Shown: positions 21,216 through 32,947 of the stretch, piece by piece | Numbering within the stretch: position 1 is the stretch's first letter | Layout of the letters: every line of letters starts with the position of its first letter | Origin: Theodoxus fluviatilis | Lineage: Eukaryota; Mollusca; Gastropoda; Cycloneritida; Neritidae | DNA: 42,500 nucleotides | Direction: 5' to 3' | NCBI GenBank assembly: GCA_034096865.1 | Contig: JAWQFJ010012327.1 | Coordinates: 35,001 to 77,500 of the forward strand | Position numbers and translations under genes: made by a program | Notes under the pieces: generated by a model | The model's database searches: none | Seen by the model: only the letters and a program-made list of their open reading frames with translations | Told to the model about the DNA's origin: nothing

Positions 21216-22587
21216 ACGAACGAACGAACACTATTGTAGAGGCCATCGGCCCAGTACAATGTCTCAGAATCAAACATTTTCTAATGATAGAGACCTTCTC
21301 TTAAATGACTGAAATAAATAAGAGCTCACACATCTCACTCTTTCCCTCTCATCACTTGAAAAACATACTGCTAGGCTGTCTTGCATGGTGAGTCCTATGC
21401 AAAAGTTCAGGCATTTCATCCTTAAATCTTCATATGCTGGACAGGTGAACAGAAAATGCATTTCATCCTCTTCGCTTTCGTTGCAGCTGGGGCATAACAA
21501 AGGAGGTGGCTCATTATATCTGTATCGGTGTACAAAGAGTTCACTTACACCCAAACGAAATCGTTTATACAAATCTCTGAAGATAGGTTTGTCTAAGTCA
21601 TACAAATATTGCTCCATGTTGTGATTGGATTTGAACACATTGTATAGAGAGTACCTCTCTCTTGTTAACAACTGAGTGTTCCAACCATCTTTAAAGCGAC
21701 ATATCAGTTTGTATTTTAATTCTTTCAGAAATGACCTTTCATCATGAACCGTTTGTTGTCTCCATACCTCATCAAAGCCATAATCAGATAATATATCTCT
21801 CAATTTCATGGCCCAACAATAATTTGCGTTACCAGTACGTATCATCATTTGGTATACCTTTTTCGGTAATCTTTTATCATCCATCTTCAGTATCCGTAGC
21901 CAGTATTTTGCACATCGTAGTATTGCCAAAATGTACACTGGATAACGGCCTGTATCACCATAAACCATCAAATTAGGAGTTCTTTTGGACACATTGAGAA
22001 ACATTTTCAGCATATATAGATGAACTCTCTCAATCTCTTTGCCGCTGCTCAACCCCCATATCTCAGCACCATAAAGCAGAATAGGTTGGATTTGAGCATC
22101 AAATACCTTGAAGATGACCTTTGGGGATGTACATATTTTCTTTATAGGTTTCATAGCTTGCACTACTGCCACCTTTCCTTTAACTGCCAAACTCTTTTGC
22201 GTTGCATTGTAGGACAGTTTCGTAGAAAATCTGTATCCTAAATAGTTATACTGATTTACTACCTCTAGTTTTTCTCCTCCAACATGCCAATGTTCATGGG
22301 CTGCCAGACGACCTCCAAGACGGAATATCATTACCTTCGATTTGGTCATATTGATTTTCAACCCCACAGACACAGCAGCAGCTTCTAGGTTATTTAACTG
22401 GTTTTGTAGACCCATGGGTGTATCAGACAAGACCACGACATCATCCGCAAAGAGGAGGATATAGAAAATTGTATCATTAGGTAATAATTGGATGCCATGC
22501 CTGCCCTTTCAGGTAACCTCTCTTGCTACCCCCCCTACAACATAAGAAAAAAGAATCGGCGAGCATTTGCACCCCTGTTTCAATCTC
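21215..22587 (-). mobile_element. LINE B, 5'-truncated copy with long RT/C-terminal ORF
   Basis: The minus-strand frame from 22,436 to 21,270 is open for 388 codons. Just upstream, after one stop near 22,510, lie QGCKCSPILFS (about 22,580) and GRHGIQLLPNDT then LLFADDVVVLSDTP with the RT catalytic DD. Downstream follow VGLKINMTKSKVMIFR, YNYLGYRFSTKLSY (the thumb-adjacent motif of LINE RTs) and a C-terminal CPSC-x8-H-x4-C zinc knuckle (CPSCNESEEDEMHFLFTC). The endonuclease and N-terminal RT are missing. It is the same family as LINE A by the shared FADDVV region and C-terminal domain, but much better preserved, so it inserted more recently. Confidence 0.88.
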
Positions 22588-22598
22588 GAGAGAGAGAG

Positions 22599-22662
<64 letters not shown>
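22588..22662. repeat. (GA)n microsatellite at the 5' edge of LINE B
   Basis: About 36 GA units with one GGGG interruption, starting exactly where RT homology stops. Confidence 0.95.
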
Positions 22663-22666
<4 letters not shown>

Positions 22667-23394
22667 TTATGTGCAGAAAAAGTCTACAGTGATTTATTAC
22701 ACATAATTATTCAGACACCGTGATGAACTGTAGGAAAAACAAACTGTAAAGTTTTTCCAGTTTTGTGGGAGTCTTTCATACTTCTAAGTATTATGTAAAT
22801 GTGACCCGTTTTCACGACCTGAGTCTTAACTTGCACGCAGCAAAATCGCAGTAGAGGCTGACAAAGGTGATGAAGGTGGTTGTTGTGCATTATCACGTTT
22901 TAGCAAAACTGAACCCTACATACACTAAATTTTCATATCGAATATTGGAAAGTTTATTTTTAGCTTAAAAAACACCAAAAGTTGCCCTTTATTGCACTTA
23001 CCTATTTTATACACTCTCTTCCTCCGTTTTGCTTTAAAAAAATAAGTACCAATCATTTGTTGTCAAGATCAAATACTGTTTCATTTATTTATCATTCTAT
23101 GTTAAAAAATAGATTTCCTTTACCTACCTGCCAAAGTTTGAGCTGATGCATGCACTAATAAGGCCCGTTGCTGAGGAAAGACTGGATAAAGTTGCTAGTT
23201 CTCTGAGCCTTGATTTATCAAAATAGCCGTCAGCACACCACCTCTCTTTGAGTGAGCATAACTTGAACAATTTTTGGAGTAGAAGTTTGGATTTTATATA
23301 AAATGAATGCTAAAGTTTTGCAAATTGTGAAAATATAATATATCAAAATCTATTTTTTGCGAGTTAAGACTCAGTTTGTGAAAACAGGTCACAA
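22663..23394. other. Intergenic, nothing recognised
   Basis: AT-rich sequence with no supported gene or repeat. Confidence 0.55.
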
Positions 23395-23635
23395 ATAACA
23401 AACAATAACCTCGCGACCAAACTATCGACTGAATTACCGACTGAAAGCCGATTGTCCGACCGAGAGAACAAACGACTGACCGATCGACTAACTGATCGAC
23501 CAACCGACCAACCGACCGACCGAACGAATGACTGATCAAACGACCGACCAACTGAATGAACGACTAATCGATCGACCGATCGATCAAGCAACCGACCGAC
23601 CGACCAAACGAATGAACGACGAACGAACGAGTACG
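23395..23635. repeat. Imperfect CGAC/CGAA tetranucleotide tract
   Basis: About 230 bases of CGACCGAC, CGAACGAA and TGAC units with frequent substitutions; open frames through it are artefacts. Confidence 0.85.
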
Positions 23636-23729
23636 AACGTCAAAGTACAGTAATAGAAAATCCGTCGCTGCAATCACTTCTATCTCTAGCATTATTTCAC
23701 GAGCATACCACTCATACAGCATTGATTTA

Positions 23730-24390
23730 TGCTACTGATACGAGTATTACAAACACCACTAACATCAACTTTTAATTTTGACAACAACCCCACAACCGCC
23801 TGCAATTTTTTTCACATATCGTATCACACAGTTATTAGTATCCGCAAATTCACAACTATGATTACAACAGCAATTCAAAAGGTATTACATTCGTCTCAGA
23901 CATCATCATTTCATGGTATGAAGCAACATTAATGATAATTACACTGGTTTTCTAACACTTTCTCTGTCATTCTTGTTTCACGCTTTCAACTGTTGCCTAC
24001 TTCTAGCGGAAGTACGATCATATCTGCTCATTTCAAAAACGTCATTATCGCCAGTAACATCGGCAATTCCATCTGCTACCACAGCATTGAATGATACCAT
24101 ACCGCCACCACTATCAATGTTACTTTCACTGCGCTTACCATCAGCAATGCCATCGCTCATAGTAATATCGGAAATACCATTGCTAGTATCACCGTACCCA
24201 ATATCCTCAGCCTCTCCCTTCAAATGTGTCCTCTCTATTTTTACTATCAGCGGTACCACCTCCACGTTAACTACTGACAATATCATTACAACCATCGGGA
24301 TGAGTCCTGTCGTTGCTGCCATTACAATCAGCATAACCAACTCCATCACAACCATCAGCTGTACCTTTACGCCGCAACAATCATTATAAT
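23730..24390 (+). repeat. Diverged third copy of the right part of the duplicated unit
   Basis: Shares the order ATGAAGCAA, CTTCTAGCGGAAGTACGATC (unit copies: CTGCTAGCGGGAATATTACC), ATATCTGCTC (ATATCTACTC), AACGTCATTATCGCCAGTAA (AATGCCATTACCACCAGTAA) and GAATGATACCAT with 31,770-31,990 and 36,140-36,360. Divergence is clearly higher than between the two main units. Confidence 0.5.
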
Positions 24391-25180
24391 TTCAACGATG
24401 CTCTGCGAAAATGGCTTCTTTTTTTAAATTTACTAAAATGATTCCTGAAAGATTGATAGAATATGTCCACAGAGCCCAAATATCCTTGTTATTTACATGT
24501 TTCAGACCCTTCTTTTTGTCTTCTGTTCTAAAATATTTAATAGAAAACCTTCTGAAAAAGCACGGGAAGCCCTGAGACCCCAGGAATGTTGCAACACGCC
24601 GATTGCGTTCTGTTAGTTCCTGACGGCAGTAAGACTGCTACATATCGCGTAACCTCAGTTGTTTGTCCACTGCTAGTAGTTTGCGCAAATTCAAAAACTC
24701 CCCATGTTAGGTCACTGAGAGTCCGAATTTGGAGGAAACATACCTGCAAAGGCACGTAGATTACCGACACAACTCTTCATCAGGGCCTTTATCTGCCAAT
24801 GGCCATCGTTTGCTCCCATTTCATTTCTGTGTTCAATCCCAAAATCATTAAGTGTTCTAACTTTTCATTTCGTGGTGGAGGTAGCAGTTGTCATCGTGAC
24901 TTAGGTGGAATTGTAGTTGGAGCGTCTACAATCATAAATCCAGTAGTGGAAGTACTGATTTTGGCAAGAGTGATAGTGGGATTTAGCAATACATACACAA
25001 ATCAGTTTCGTGATTCAGCACATGAGAACGTGTCTATATGCGTCAGAATATAGATACGTGATTATCATATTTCGCTACACGTCGTCAAAGGGGTCATCTG
25101 CAAACATTCACATGAATCGGTCAAAATCTCGTGTCGCAATTAACAATGTGTTTCCATTTTTCACTTGTCTACCAGACGAT
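24391..25180. other. Intergenic, nothing recognised
   Basis: No supported gene or repeat. Confidence 0.5.
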
Positions 25181-25184
25181 TTTT

Positions 25185-25345
25185 GCTTCTGTGGTGGCGG
25201 TAATGGTGGTGGTAATGGCGGTGATGACGGAAGTGGTGATGGTGATGGCGGTGGTGGTGTTGATGGTGATGGCGGTAGTGGTGATGAAGGTGACGATGAT
25301 GGCGGTGAAATCGGTGGTTGTGGTGGCGGCGGCGATAAAGGTACG
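25185..25345. repeat. GGTGGT/GATGGC trinucleotide-type minisatellite
   Basis: Impure GGTGAT/GGCGGT units that read as Gly/Asp on one strand and Pro/Ser on the other. Low complexity, not evidence for a gene. Confidence 0.85.
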
Positions 25346-26680
25346 TAGCTTACAGCAGCGACCGTGGTAGCCTCATGGTAGGCATGCAGTAGCGCTTTCT
25401 CTGACCCGAGGGCAAATTCCCACCCACACGGGACTTTCCCCACTGACACGATAATGCTTGTGGCCTTCTATGGTCGAGTTTTTGGATATCGCCCGAAAGC
25501 ACTGTGACCACGAGTTCTAGTTGATAAGGGATGCCTGTAGCAGCTCCCGCCAGAACTTTGATGACAATAATGATAATGATGTTCCAGTACAGTTGACAGG
25601 AAATGAATGAGTGAGTGAATGTATCAGGTATGAGCTATGTAAGGCAATTCACCAGAAAATCAATAGAGCTGTTCAGGGTAGGAGGAAAGAAAGTCTCGTC
25701 TTCCCTAGCTATTCACCGTTTACCAATCCCGTAGAGAGACGCGATGTATCTATTCTTACCCCCAACTCACGGTGTTTTACAGGCAAAAGACACTTACTCT
25801 TACGCTTGGACTTGTCCGTTGAGGTAGCCTGTCCCATGCTGCTGTTTCAGTGTGCTATCTCAATCTTCTGATTCAAGTCGTCCGACCGCGCATGGAGTGT
25901 ACAGGAAAAAAGCTCTCTGGTGAGATAGGCCCTACCCGTGTTTAGTTCATGAACGGATTTGCATATGCATGGACTGCTTCTCTCCGTATTTGTTCCTGCG
26001 TCACTGCCAGTGCGTAGGTGGAATGTCGTGAGGCAGTGACTCAATGCAACGTTTGTACAGGGCCGTGAAGTGGTCCGTTTGAAAGCGACACTTCAGGGTT
26101 TTCCCTCTTGTTATTCTGGTCCAGGGTTGACAGGACACTTCCGCTGTCATATGCGTTTAGCTATTGCGTCGTTGAAAACAGAGCGGATCTCCGAAATGCA
26201 TCCTCGACCGGGCTGCTTAAGTCACATTTTCTCTCCTCCACCAAGAAAAAACGGGATTCCTAAGAAGGCGATGATGGTCTACTGTAAAGCATTTAACTCT
26301 TAAAGCAGAGATGAGCCAGCATGAGATTGCAATACTCCCAGGGAGTGGAGATTGTGCTAGTACCTTACTGTGTGTGCATCCTTTTTGCCTGTCACCGTGT
26401 TTGTCGACAAATGCCTTTAAAGAACTGATCAGGTGGCCCAATCATCGGGGCAGCAAAGTGGTAAGCGATTTGAGCGCTAGGCGTTGGTGATAAGTCGCTG
26501 TACAGAATGAAAACCTTTAGTGTGCAGTCTGGTATTCTCTCAAACAATGGAAATAACGCAAAATTTGTGGGTGCATGCATGTTTCCCTGTAGGGTTGCGT
26601 TGGTGTTAGACACTGACAAGAGGTACACACATTTGCAGATTTTTGCATTGCAAAGCAGGCAATGGATCATGCATAACTGC
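25346..26680. other. Intergenic, nothing recognised
   Basis: Several short open frames but no splice-consistent or family-like sequence. Confidence 0.5.
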
Positions 26681-26681
26681 C

Positions 26682-26980
<299 letters not shown>

Positions 26981-27087
26981 CAGTGCTATATATAGTTATA
27001 TATAATTATGTATAGTTATAGATAGTTACATATAGTTACATATAGTTATATATACATGTAGTTATACATAGTTATATTTAGTTATAC

Positions 27088-27370
27088 AGGGACACGCCCA
27101 AAAACATACTGCAGGCCTGCAACATTCCTGACGTCTGGTGAGAAGACTTGACTGCTGACCGCAGCACTTGGAGGCAGCTCACCCACAAAGGCACCACGGT
27201 CTTTGAAGTGGAGTGCCTGGCCAGCATCGATCGGCAAACGCCATGCCAGAAAAAAACGGAGAACCAAATCCTGCTGCTCCTTCAGTAGCCTGCCCTGTGT
27301 GTGGACACCCCTGCGCATCAGAGTTTGGCCTGCGGTCCCACATGCGACGACACTGACGTCATTTGCACTG
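27088..27370 (+). mobile_element. 3' end of a LINE ORF2 (C2H2-tailed type), broken
   Basis: The plus strand reads KNILQACNIPDVW, a stop, DRSTWRQLTHKG, KRHARKKRRTKS and CPVCGHPCASEFGLRSHMRRH in different frames. This order (short helix, DR-x-x-WR, basic stretch, terminal C-x2-C-x12-H-x3-H finger) is the usual C-terminus of a LINE reverse transcriptase family common in marine invertebrates. It is immediately followed by a (GAT)n array, the usual 3' tail of such elements. Severely 5' truncated and frameshifted. Confidence 0.65.
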
Positions 27371-27385
27371 CGCGAAGGACTTCAG

Positions 27386-27451
<66 letters not shown>
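27386..27451. repeat. (GAT)n microsatellite
   Basis: About 22 units, 3' of the LINE fragment and probably derived from its tail. Confidence 0.97.
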
Positions 27452-27453
<2 letters not shown>

Positions 27454-27587
27454 CGAGCGTGCTAACCCATGCACGCATGTCTCTGTAAATCTGCATACGT
27501 TTGTGTTCGTGGGCATGTGTATGTGTGTGTACGCACGCATGACTGAGGCAAACAAACAAAATATTTCATTCGTTTGCTCGTTCGTTT

Positions 27588-27634
<47 letters not shown>

Positions 27635-28299
27635 TTTATTCATTTTCAAAGAAAGTTATTTCCCACCTCCATATCGGCCTCCAGCTTCATGTCTATCTAT
27701 CGATTCATAGTTTCATCCTCTCTGACAGAAACGACATGTTGACTCTCTCTAACGGCATCGAAGCCAGATTTGAGTTAACTCATATACATGTACTTCCCAA
27801 GGAAGTGGGGCGAATCACTGACGATAAGTTGTGGTTGGATGTGAATGCGGCCGCGTTCTTCAAACAGGTCATGAAGTGAGTTACAGCACAAATTCATGTT
27901 ATCACTACGGTATGTTTTCCTTCTAGCACAGAAATAGCTTCACAACTGGATGCCATGCAGCACGCTTTTACACTCACACTCGCACAACGGTTGTGTTGAA
28001 TATGCTTACAATTTTAATCGTAGAGGTAATGGTGATGCTGTTGATGGTTGCAGTAATATAATGGCTTACTGATGAAACTGCGATTTTAATGTGCCTGATA
28101 CATACGTCTAAATGGCCCTGGCAGTACTACCGATCGTATACGGCTTCGGCACTGATGTAGCGACATTGTTTATATCGCTGGCAGCAGGAAGCAGGACAGA
28201 GCTGCCTCTTCACCGCATCGATCGGTCCACTTGGCTGACGCCAGAGCTGCACGCCCTGCACCACGAGACAGCCTGAGTAGGTCTGGACATGCAGAGTGG

Positions 28300-28572
28300 A
28301 GGCCGCCAGACGCCAGCATCTTCCTTTGTGCGGACCCACGCTGCATCCTGGCAGTGACGAGGGGAGTGACTCACCATGCGAAACTGAAAGACGGTACCTG
28401 TTCTCACTATGAGTCTTGTCTATTCCTGGAACACGAACATGCGATTTAAAAACACACACACACCTCTGCTCTTCAGAAATACGAAAAAAATAATCAATAG
28501 ATGCATGTTGTATCTCTGCCTTCACTTAAACATGAATGGTTTATCTTTGCAGTGCAGGTCAACTTGAACGTG
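28300..28572 (+). repeat. CCAGACGCCAGCATC dispersed repeat, copy in unit 1 (left)
   Basis: Begins near GCCGCCAGACGCCAGCATC and ends GCAGTGCAGGTCAACTTGAA. It is almost identical to 30,168-30,430 and 33,806-34,072. Confidence 0.85.
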
Positions 28573-28690
28573 GGGTTGATGGGGGGTGGGGATGGGGGAT
28601 GAAACCATAATGTGAAAGTTTACAGAATGGAGGAGTGAAATGCATATTATAATTCATGTGGAATGATAACGATACAAAGCAGTAACTCAC

Positions 28691-28753
28691 CACAGATCAA
28701 GTTGGATCTTTCCCCAATGATGAAGAGGATGGCGTCCTCGTACGGTACTGGTG
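28691..28753 (-). CDS. Possible small exon, unidentified
   Basis: On the minus strand, a pyrimidine-rich acceptor (CCGCCTCCAG) is followed by PVPYEDAILFIIGERSNLIC and a perfect donor GTGAGT at 28,690. The sequence has normal coding composition, in contrast to the adjoining C-rich satellite, and is absent from unit 2. No family is recognised. It could be an exon or gene fragment carried in with the satellite insertion. Confidence 0.3.
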
Positions 28754-28789
28754 CTGGAGGCGGATGGAGGACATTATGGTTTTTCCCCC

Positions 28790-29925
28790 AACCCCACCCT
28801 CCATCCCCACCCCCCATTCCCACCCCCATTCCCCATCCCCCATTCCCACCCCCCATCAACCCCATCCCCACCCCCCATCCCCACCCTCCATCCCACCCCC
28901 CATCCCCACCCCCCCATCCCCACCCACCATCGTCACCCACCATCCCCACCCACTATTCCCACACCCCCATCCCCACTCCCATCCAATCCCTCCTCCCCTC
29001 CCCTCCCCCCCCCATCCCCCCCTACCCTCCATCCCATCCTCACCCTCCATCCCCACCCTCTATCCCTACCCCCATCAGCCCCACCACCACCCCCCATCAA
29101 CCCCATCACCACCCCTCATCCCCACCCAACCCATCCCATCATCACCCACCATCCCCACCCACCATCCCCACCCCTCCATCCCCACCTACCCCATCCCCAC
29201 CCCCATCCCCACCCACCATCCCCACCCCTCATCCCCACCCCTCATCCCCACCCCTCATCTCCACCCACCCCATCCCCACCCACCATCCCCACCCACTATC
29301 CCCACCCCCATCCCCACTCCCATCCCCTCCCCCCATCCCTCCATCCCCCATCTCATCCCCCATCCCCACCCCCATCCCCACTCCCCAACCTCACCCCCCA
29401 TCCCCACCCCCCATCCCCACCCCATCCCCACCCCCCATCCCACCCCTCACCCCCACCCCCCATCCCCACCCCCATCCCCACCCTCCATCCCCACCACCCC
29501 CATCCCCACCCCCATCCCCACCCTCCATCCCCACCCCCCCATCCCCACCCACCCCTCCCCCCCATCCCCACCCTCCATCCCCCCCCGCCCATCCCCACTC
29601 ACCCCATCCCCACACACCCCCTCCCCACCCCCATCCCCATCCTCCACCCCCACCCTCTACCCCCACCCCCCATCCCCACCCACCCCATCCCCACCCACCA
29701 TCCCCACCCACCATCCCCACCCTCCATCCCCCCCCATCCCCCCCACCCCATCCCCCCCACCCCCACCCTCCATCCCCACCCCCCCCATCCCCACTCACCC
29801 CATCCCCACTCACCCCATCCCCACCCCCCATCCCCATCCTCCATCCCCACCCTCCATCCCCACCAACCATTACCACCCACCCCATCCCCACCCACTATCC
29901 CCACCCTCCATCCCCACCCGGTCCC
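28790..29925. repeat. C-rich satellite of CATCCCCACCC units
   Basis: About 1.1 kb of variable units built on CATCCCCACCC with ACCATCC and CTCCATCC variants. The minus strand is GGGGTGGGGATG throughout, with many G runs of four or more. Very long open frames (over 400 codons, Pro/His/Ser) in all plus frames come only from the lack of stop triplets. Confidence 0.97.
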
Positions 29926-30167
29926 GGAAAATCCTGTTTCTTCACAGAAGACGCCGCTGTCGTGCTCGGAAAAGCAAAACGGCCGCCATATTTACACGCG
30001 TTTAGGCCCTCTATCGGACCTCGGAGGTGCGATAACTTTATACACGAAAATCCGTATAGGATAGGCTAACCAGATTGACGTGCATACCGATTGTTCCCGC
30101 CTATCCGCCCGTATAGGGGATAAACGCGATTAGTCCACTAAACAGATCGACGTGCATACGGGCCCAG
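29926..30167. repeat. Unclassified segment with internal direct repeat
   Basis: Between the satellite and the repeated block. Contains two copies of CAGATTGACGTGCATAC-like sequence (30,070 and 30,144), and CCGTATAGG twice. It ends in GCATACGGGCCC, the complement of GGGCCCGTATG found at 12,931. Possibly a MITE fragment. Confidence 0.4.
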
Positions 30168-30430
30168 ACCGCCAGACGCCAGCATCTTCCTTTGTGCGGA
30201 CCCACGCTGCATCCTGGCAGTGACGAGGGGAGTGACTCACCGTGCGAAACTGAAAGACGGTACCTGTTCTCACTATGAGTCTTGTCTATTCCTGGAACAC
30301 GAACATGCGATTTAAAAACACACACACACACCTCTGCTCTTCAGAAATCCGAAGAAAAAAAATCAAAAGATGCTTGTTGTATCTCTGCCTTCACTTAAAC
30401 ATGAATAGTTTATACTTGCAGTGCAGTAAA
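30168..30430 (+). repeat. CCAGACGCCAGCATC dispersed repeat, copy in unit 1 (right)
   Basis: Second copy of the block at 28,300 within the same unit, flanking the satellite insertion on its other side. Confidence 0.85.
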
Positions 30431-32057
30431 CGTCCTTTGAGCGGGTCATAGAGAGGAAGGCGATGGTTGTAGTGTCAATACCTTGACGTCTTCTACATTC
30501 GATCTGTTTGCATTAATGGGGATGTGGGAGCAAGTGCTGTCTTTCGAAATGGTACAAGTGAGAGGGTGTGTGACGAAGGATGGGCATTTAGGGGTGTAGG
30601 ATGGAATGATATGACTTGTGATAGATTTTGCTATCTTTGCACTCGTAGGATATTGATAACTTCACATACATCATTCACAAACAGTGCATTTTGAACCCAT
30701 CGATTTAATGACATGACGCAAAGACACAATAAACGCTCATCCCAAGATGGAAGGAGGTTGAAAACAAACAATAGAATGTGAGAGGAAAACTCTGCAGTAC
30801 CTAACGACTATATTGTTGCATTAATTTCTAGTTTACCACCAAACGATGGTTCCCATGAGATAAGGCGTTGAGAATGGAGCAAGGAGTTGGGGTGGGGGTA
30901 GGGTGGATAGGGTGGGTGGAATGACGTTGGTACTCATGATGGGCGTTTCTGGGCAAAGCACTCCTAACTCCAGCTGAGTGACTTTCCCAGGTTTTAAACA
31001 ATATTTGACAAAACGTTTGTGGTATTATATAAGAATTCAGCTCCGCAAAAGTGTGGAAGAGTGTTAATGATTTTTTTACAAGGTTGTCACTTCACACAGC
31101 TTCGGCTTAATTCTGAAACTACGTTTGAACATTTTCCCGGACAATAAAGACCTCTTCTTGCATCTACAAAACGCCAGTAGGTTTTTCAATATTCCGCTCT
31201 TCCCATTCCACCCTCTCTCCGCCGTCATCCGAGCGTGTGATCCAAAGCTCACGCTTCCGTGCCTGTAGGTAGGCACGCACGACACGCGCGCGTGCGCTCA
31301 CACGCACTAGCGTGCACATGTGCATGCGATTGTTTGCACCACTACAATCACTATCACCACTGTAGTCACCATCATCAACACCATCACTACCATCACCAAC
31401 AGTAACAGACGCAAATGCTGCACAAAACTCAGATAATGATGGAAATAGCAGTCATAGTGATTCCAACCCACTGTAAACCTCGCATTGGAGTAAAAGACTA
31501 AAACATCCCTACAATCACTCTCGCTCAGTCACCACTATACAAGCACTTTATATATTCATACAGGTTTCTCAGCTAGTTCTGCAATTACAAGTTGTACTAT
31601 CATCAATTTTACTACTAACAATCGCTTTCAGTTTCGGCTTCAACCCTTTACAACCACCTCCATTGTTTAAACTACTCATATAAAACATGTCAGTATTCAC
31701 AATGGCACTGTTATTATCATTAATACAACAGTGATGTCAAAGTTATCACAACGTCTTCAGCACAACCTTCTAACGTTATGAAGCAAATTCAGTCATGGAG
31801 ACACTCATTTTGTAAAATCATTTCCATCATACTTATTTCACTCTTCCTAGTGTTGTATACTGCTAGCGGGAATATTACCATATCTACTCGTATCAATAAT
31901 GCCATTACCACCAGTAATATCAGCAGTAACACCACTATTGCGAACAACGATACCATAAGTTTCCATCAAAGATTCCATTCTAAGTACTGAGGCATGCAAC
32001 ATTACAGCTCCAACCACAATCACTTATACCTTTACTATCACCCCCTTCAATAGTGAC

Positions 32058-32205
32058 TTCTAGTTCATGAAAATGCAATGCTTTCTATCTGGAAGATAAA
32101 TTAGAAATGTCCACTTGATACGACACTGCCACAGATAACCCGCATGCTACATTTGTAAGCACGGATTGTTCAACTTTGACTTGGAATGGGTCGAAGGTCT
32201 TTCCA
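32058..32205 (+). mobile_element. LINE A-type 3' UTR fragment at the unit junction
   Basis: CTAGTTCATGAAAATGCAAT, TACGACACTGCCACA, AACCCGCATG, TTTGTAAGCACGGATTGTTC and ACTTTGACTTGGAATGGGTC are the inverse complement of 13,542-13,680, which lies just 3' of the LINE A coding region. The fragment sits exactly between duplication units 1 and 2. Confidence 0.75.
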
Positions 32206-32947
32206 ATAACTGTTCACTCGTTCGTTTTTTTCTCTCCCCCCCCCTCTCTCTCTCTCTTTCTCTATCTCTCTCTCTCTCTGTCTCTCTCTCTCTCTCTTCT
32301 CTCTCTTTCTCTATCTCTCTCTCTCTCTCTGTCTCTCTCTCTCTCTCTTCTCTCTCTTTCTCTCTCTCTCTCTCTCATTTATTCATTTTCATAGAAAGTC
32401 ATTTCCCACCTCCATATCGGCCTCCAACTTCATGTCTATCTATCGATTCATAGTTTCATCATCTCTGACAGAAACGACAGGTTGACTCTCTCCAACGGCA
32501 TCGAAGCCAGATTTGAGGTAACTCATGTACATGTACTTCCCAAGGAAGTGGGGCGAATCACTGACAATACGTTGCGGTTGGATGTGGATGCGGCCGCGTT
32601 CTTTAAATAGTTCATGAAGTGAGCTACAGGACAAAGTCATGATATCACTACGGTATATTTTCCTTCTAGCACAGAAATAGCTTTACAACTGGATGCCATG
32701 CAGCACGCTTTTGCACTCACTCACACAGCAATTGTGTTGAATACGCTTAGGATTCAAATCGTAGAGGTAATGGTGATGTTGTTTGATGGAAGTGGTAGTA
32801 GTGGTTTACTGATGGAATTGCGATTTTAAGGTGCCTCATACACTCATCAAAATGGCCCTGGCAGTACCACCGATGGTAATGCCGTTTCGACACTAATGTA
32901 GCGACATTGCTTATATCGCTGACAGCAGGAAGCAGAACAGAGCTGCC

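Larger units (their letters stand above)
27566..32057. repeat. Tandem segmental duplication, unit 1
   Basis: Blocks in order: CT array (27,591-27,634), CATTTCCCACCTCCATATCG-type block to 28,200, dispersed repeat (28,300), satellite insertion (28,580-30,167), a second copy of the dispersed repeat (30,168), then 30,440-31,400 and 31,400-32,057. All blocks except the satellite recur in the same order in unit 2. No conserved ORF runs through both units, so no gene is claimed. Confidence 0.85.

Noticed and set aside
21270..22436. Host gene for a 388-residue protein
   Set aside because: The frame carries RT FADD context upstream, the YLGY motif and a CCHC knuckle of LINE ORF2, and a related broken copy is at 13,540-15,640.
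25108..25449. Pro/Ser-rich minus-strand frame as a possible secreted protein
   Set aside because: It is the complement of a GGTGAT/GGCGGT trinucleotide-type repeat.
28663..30069. Open plus-strand frames of over 400 codons, rich in Pro, His and Ser
   Set aside because: They arise because the C-rich satellite has almost no stop triplets; all three plus frames are open and the composition is that of the repeat.
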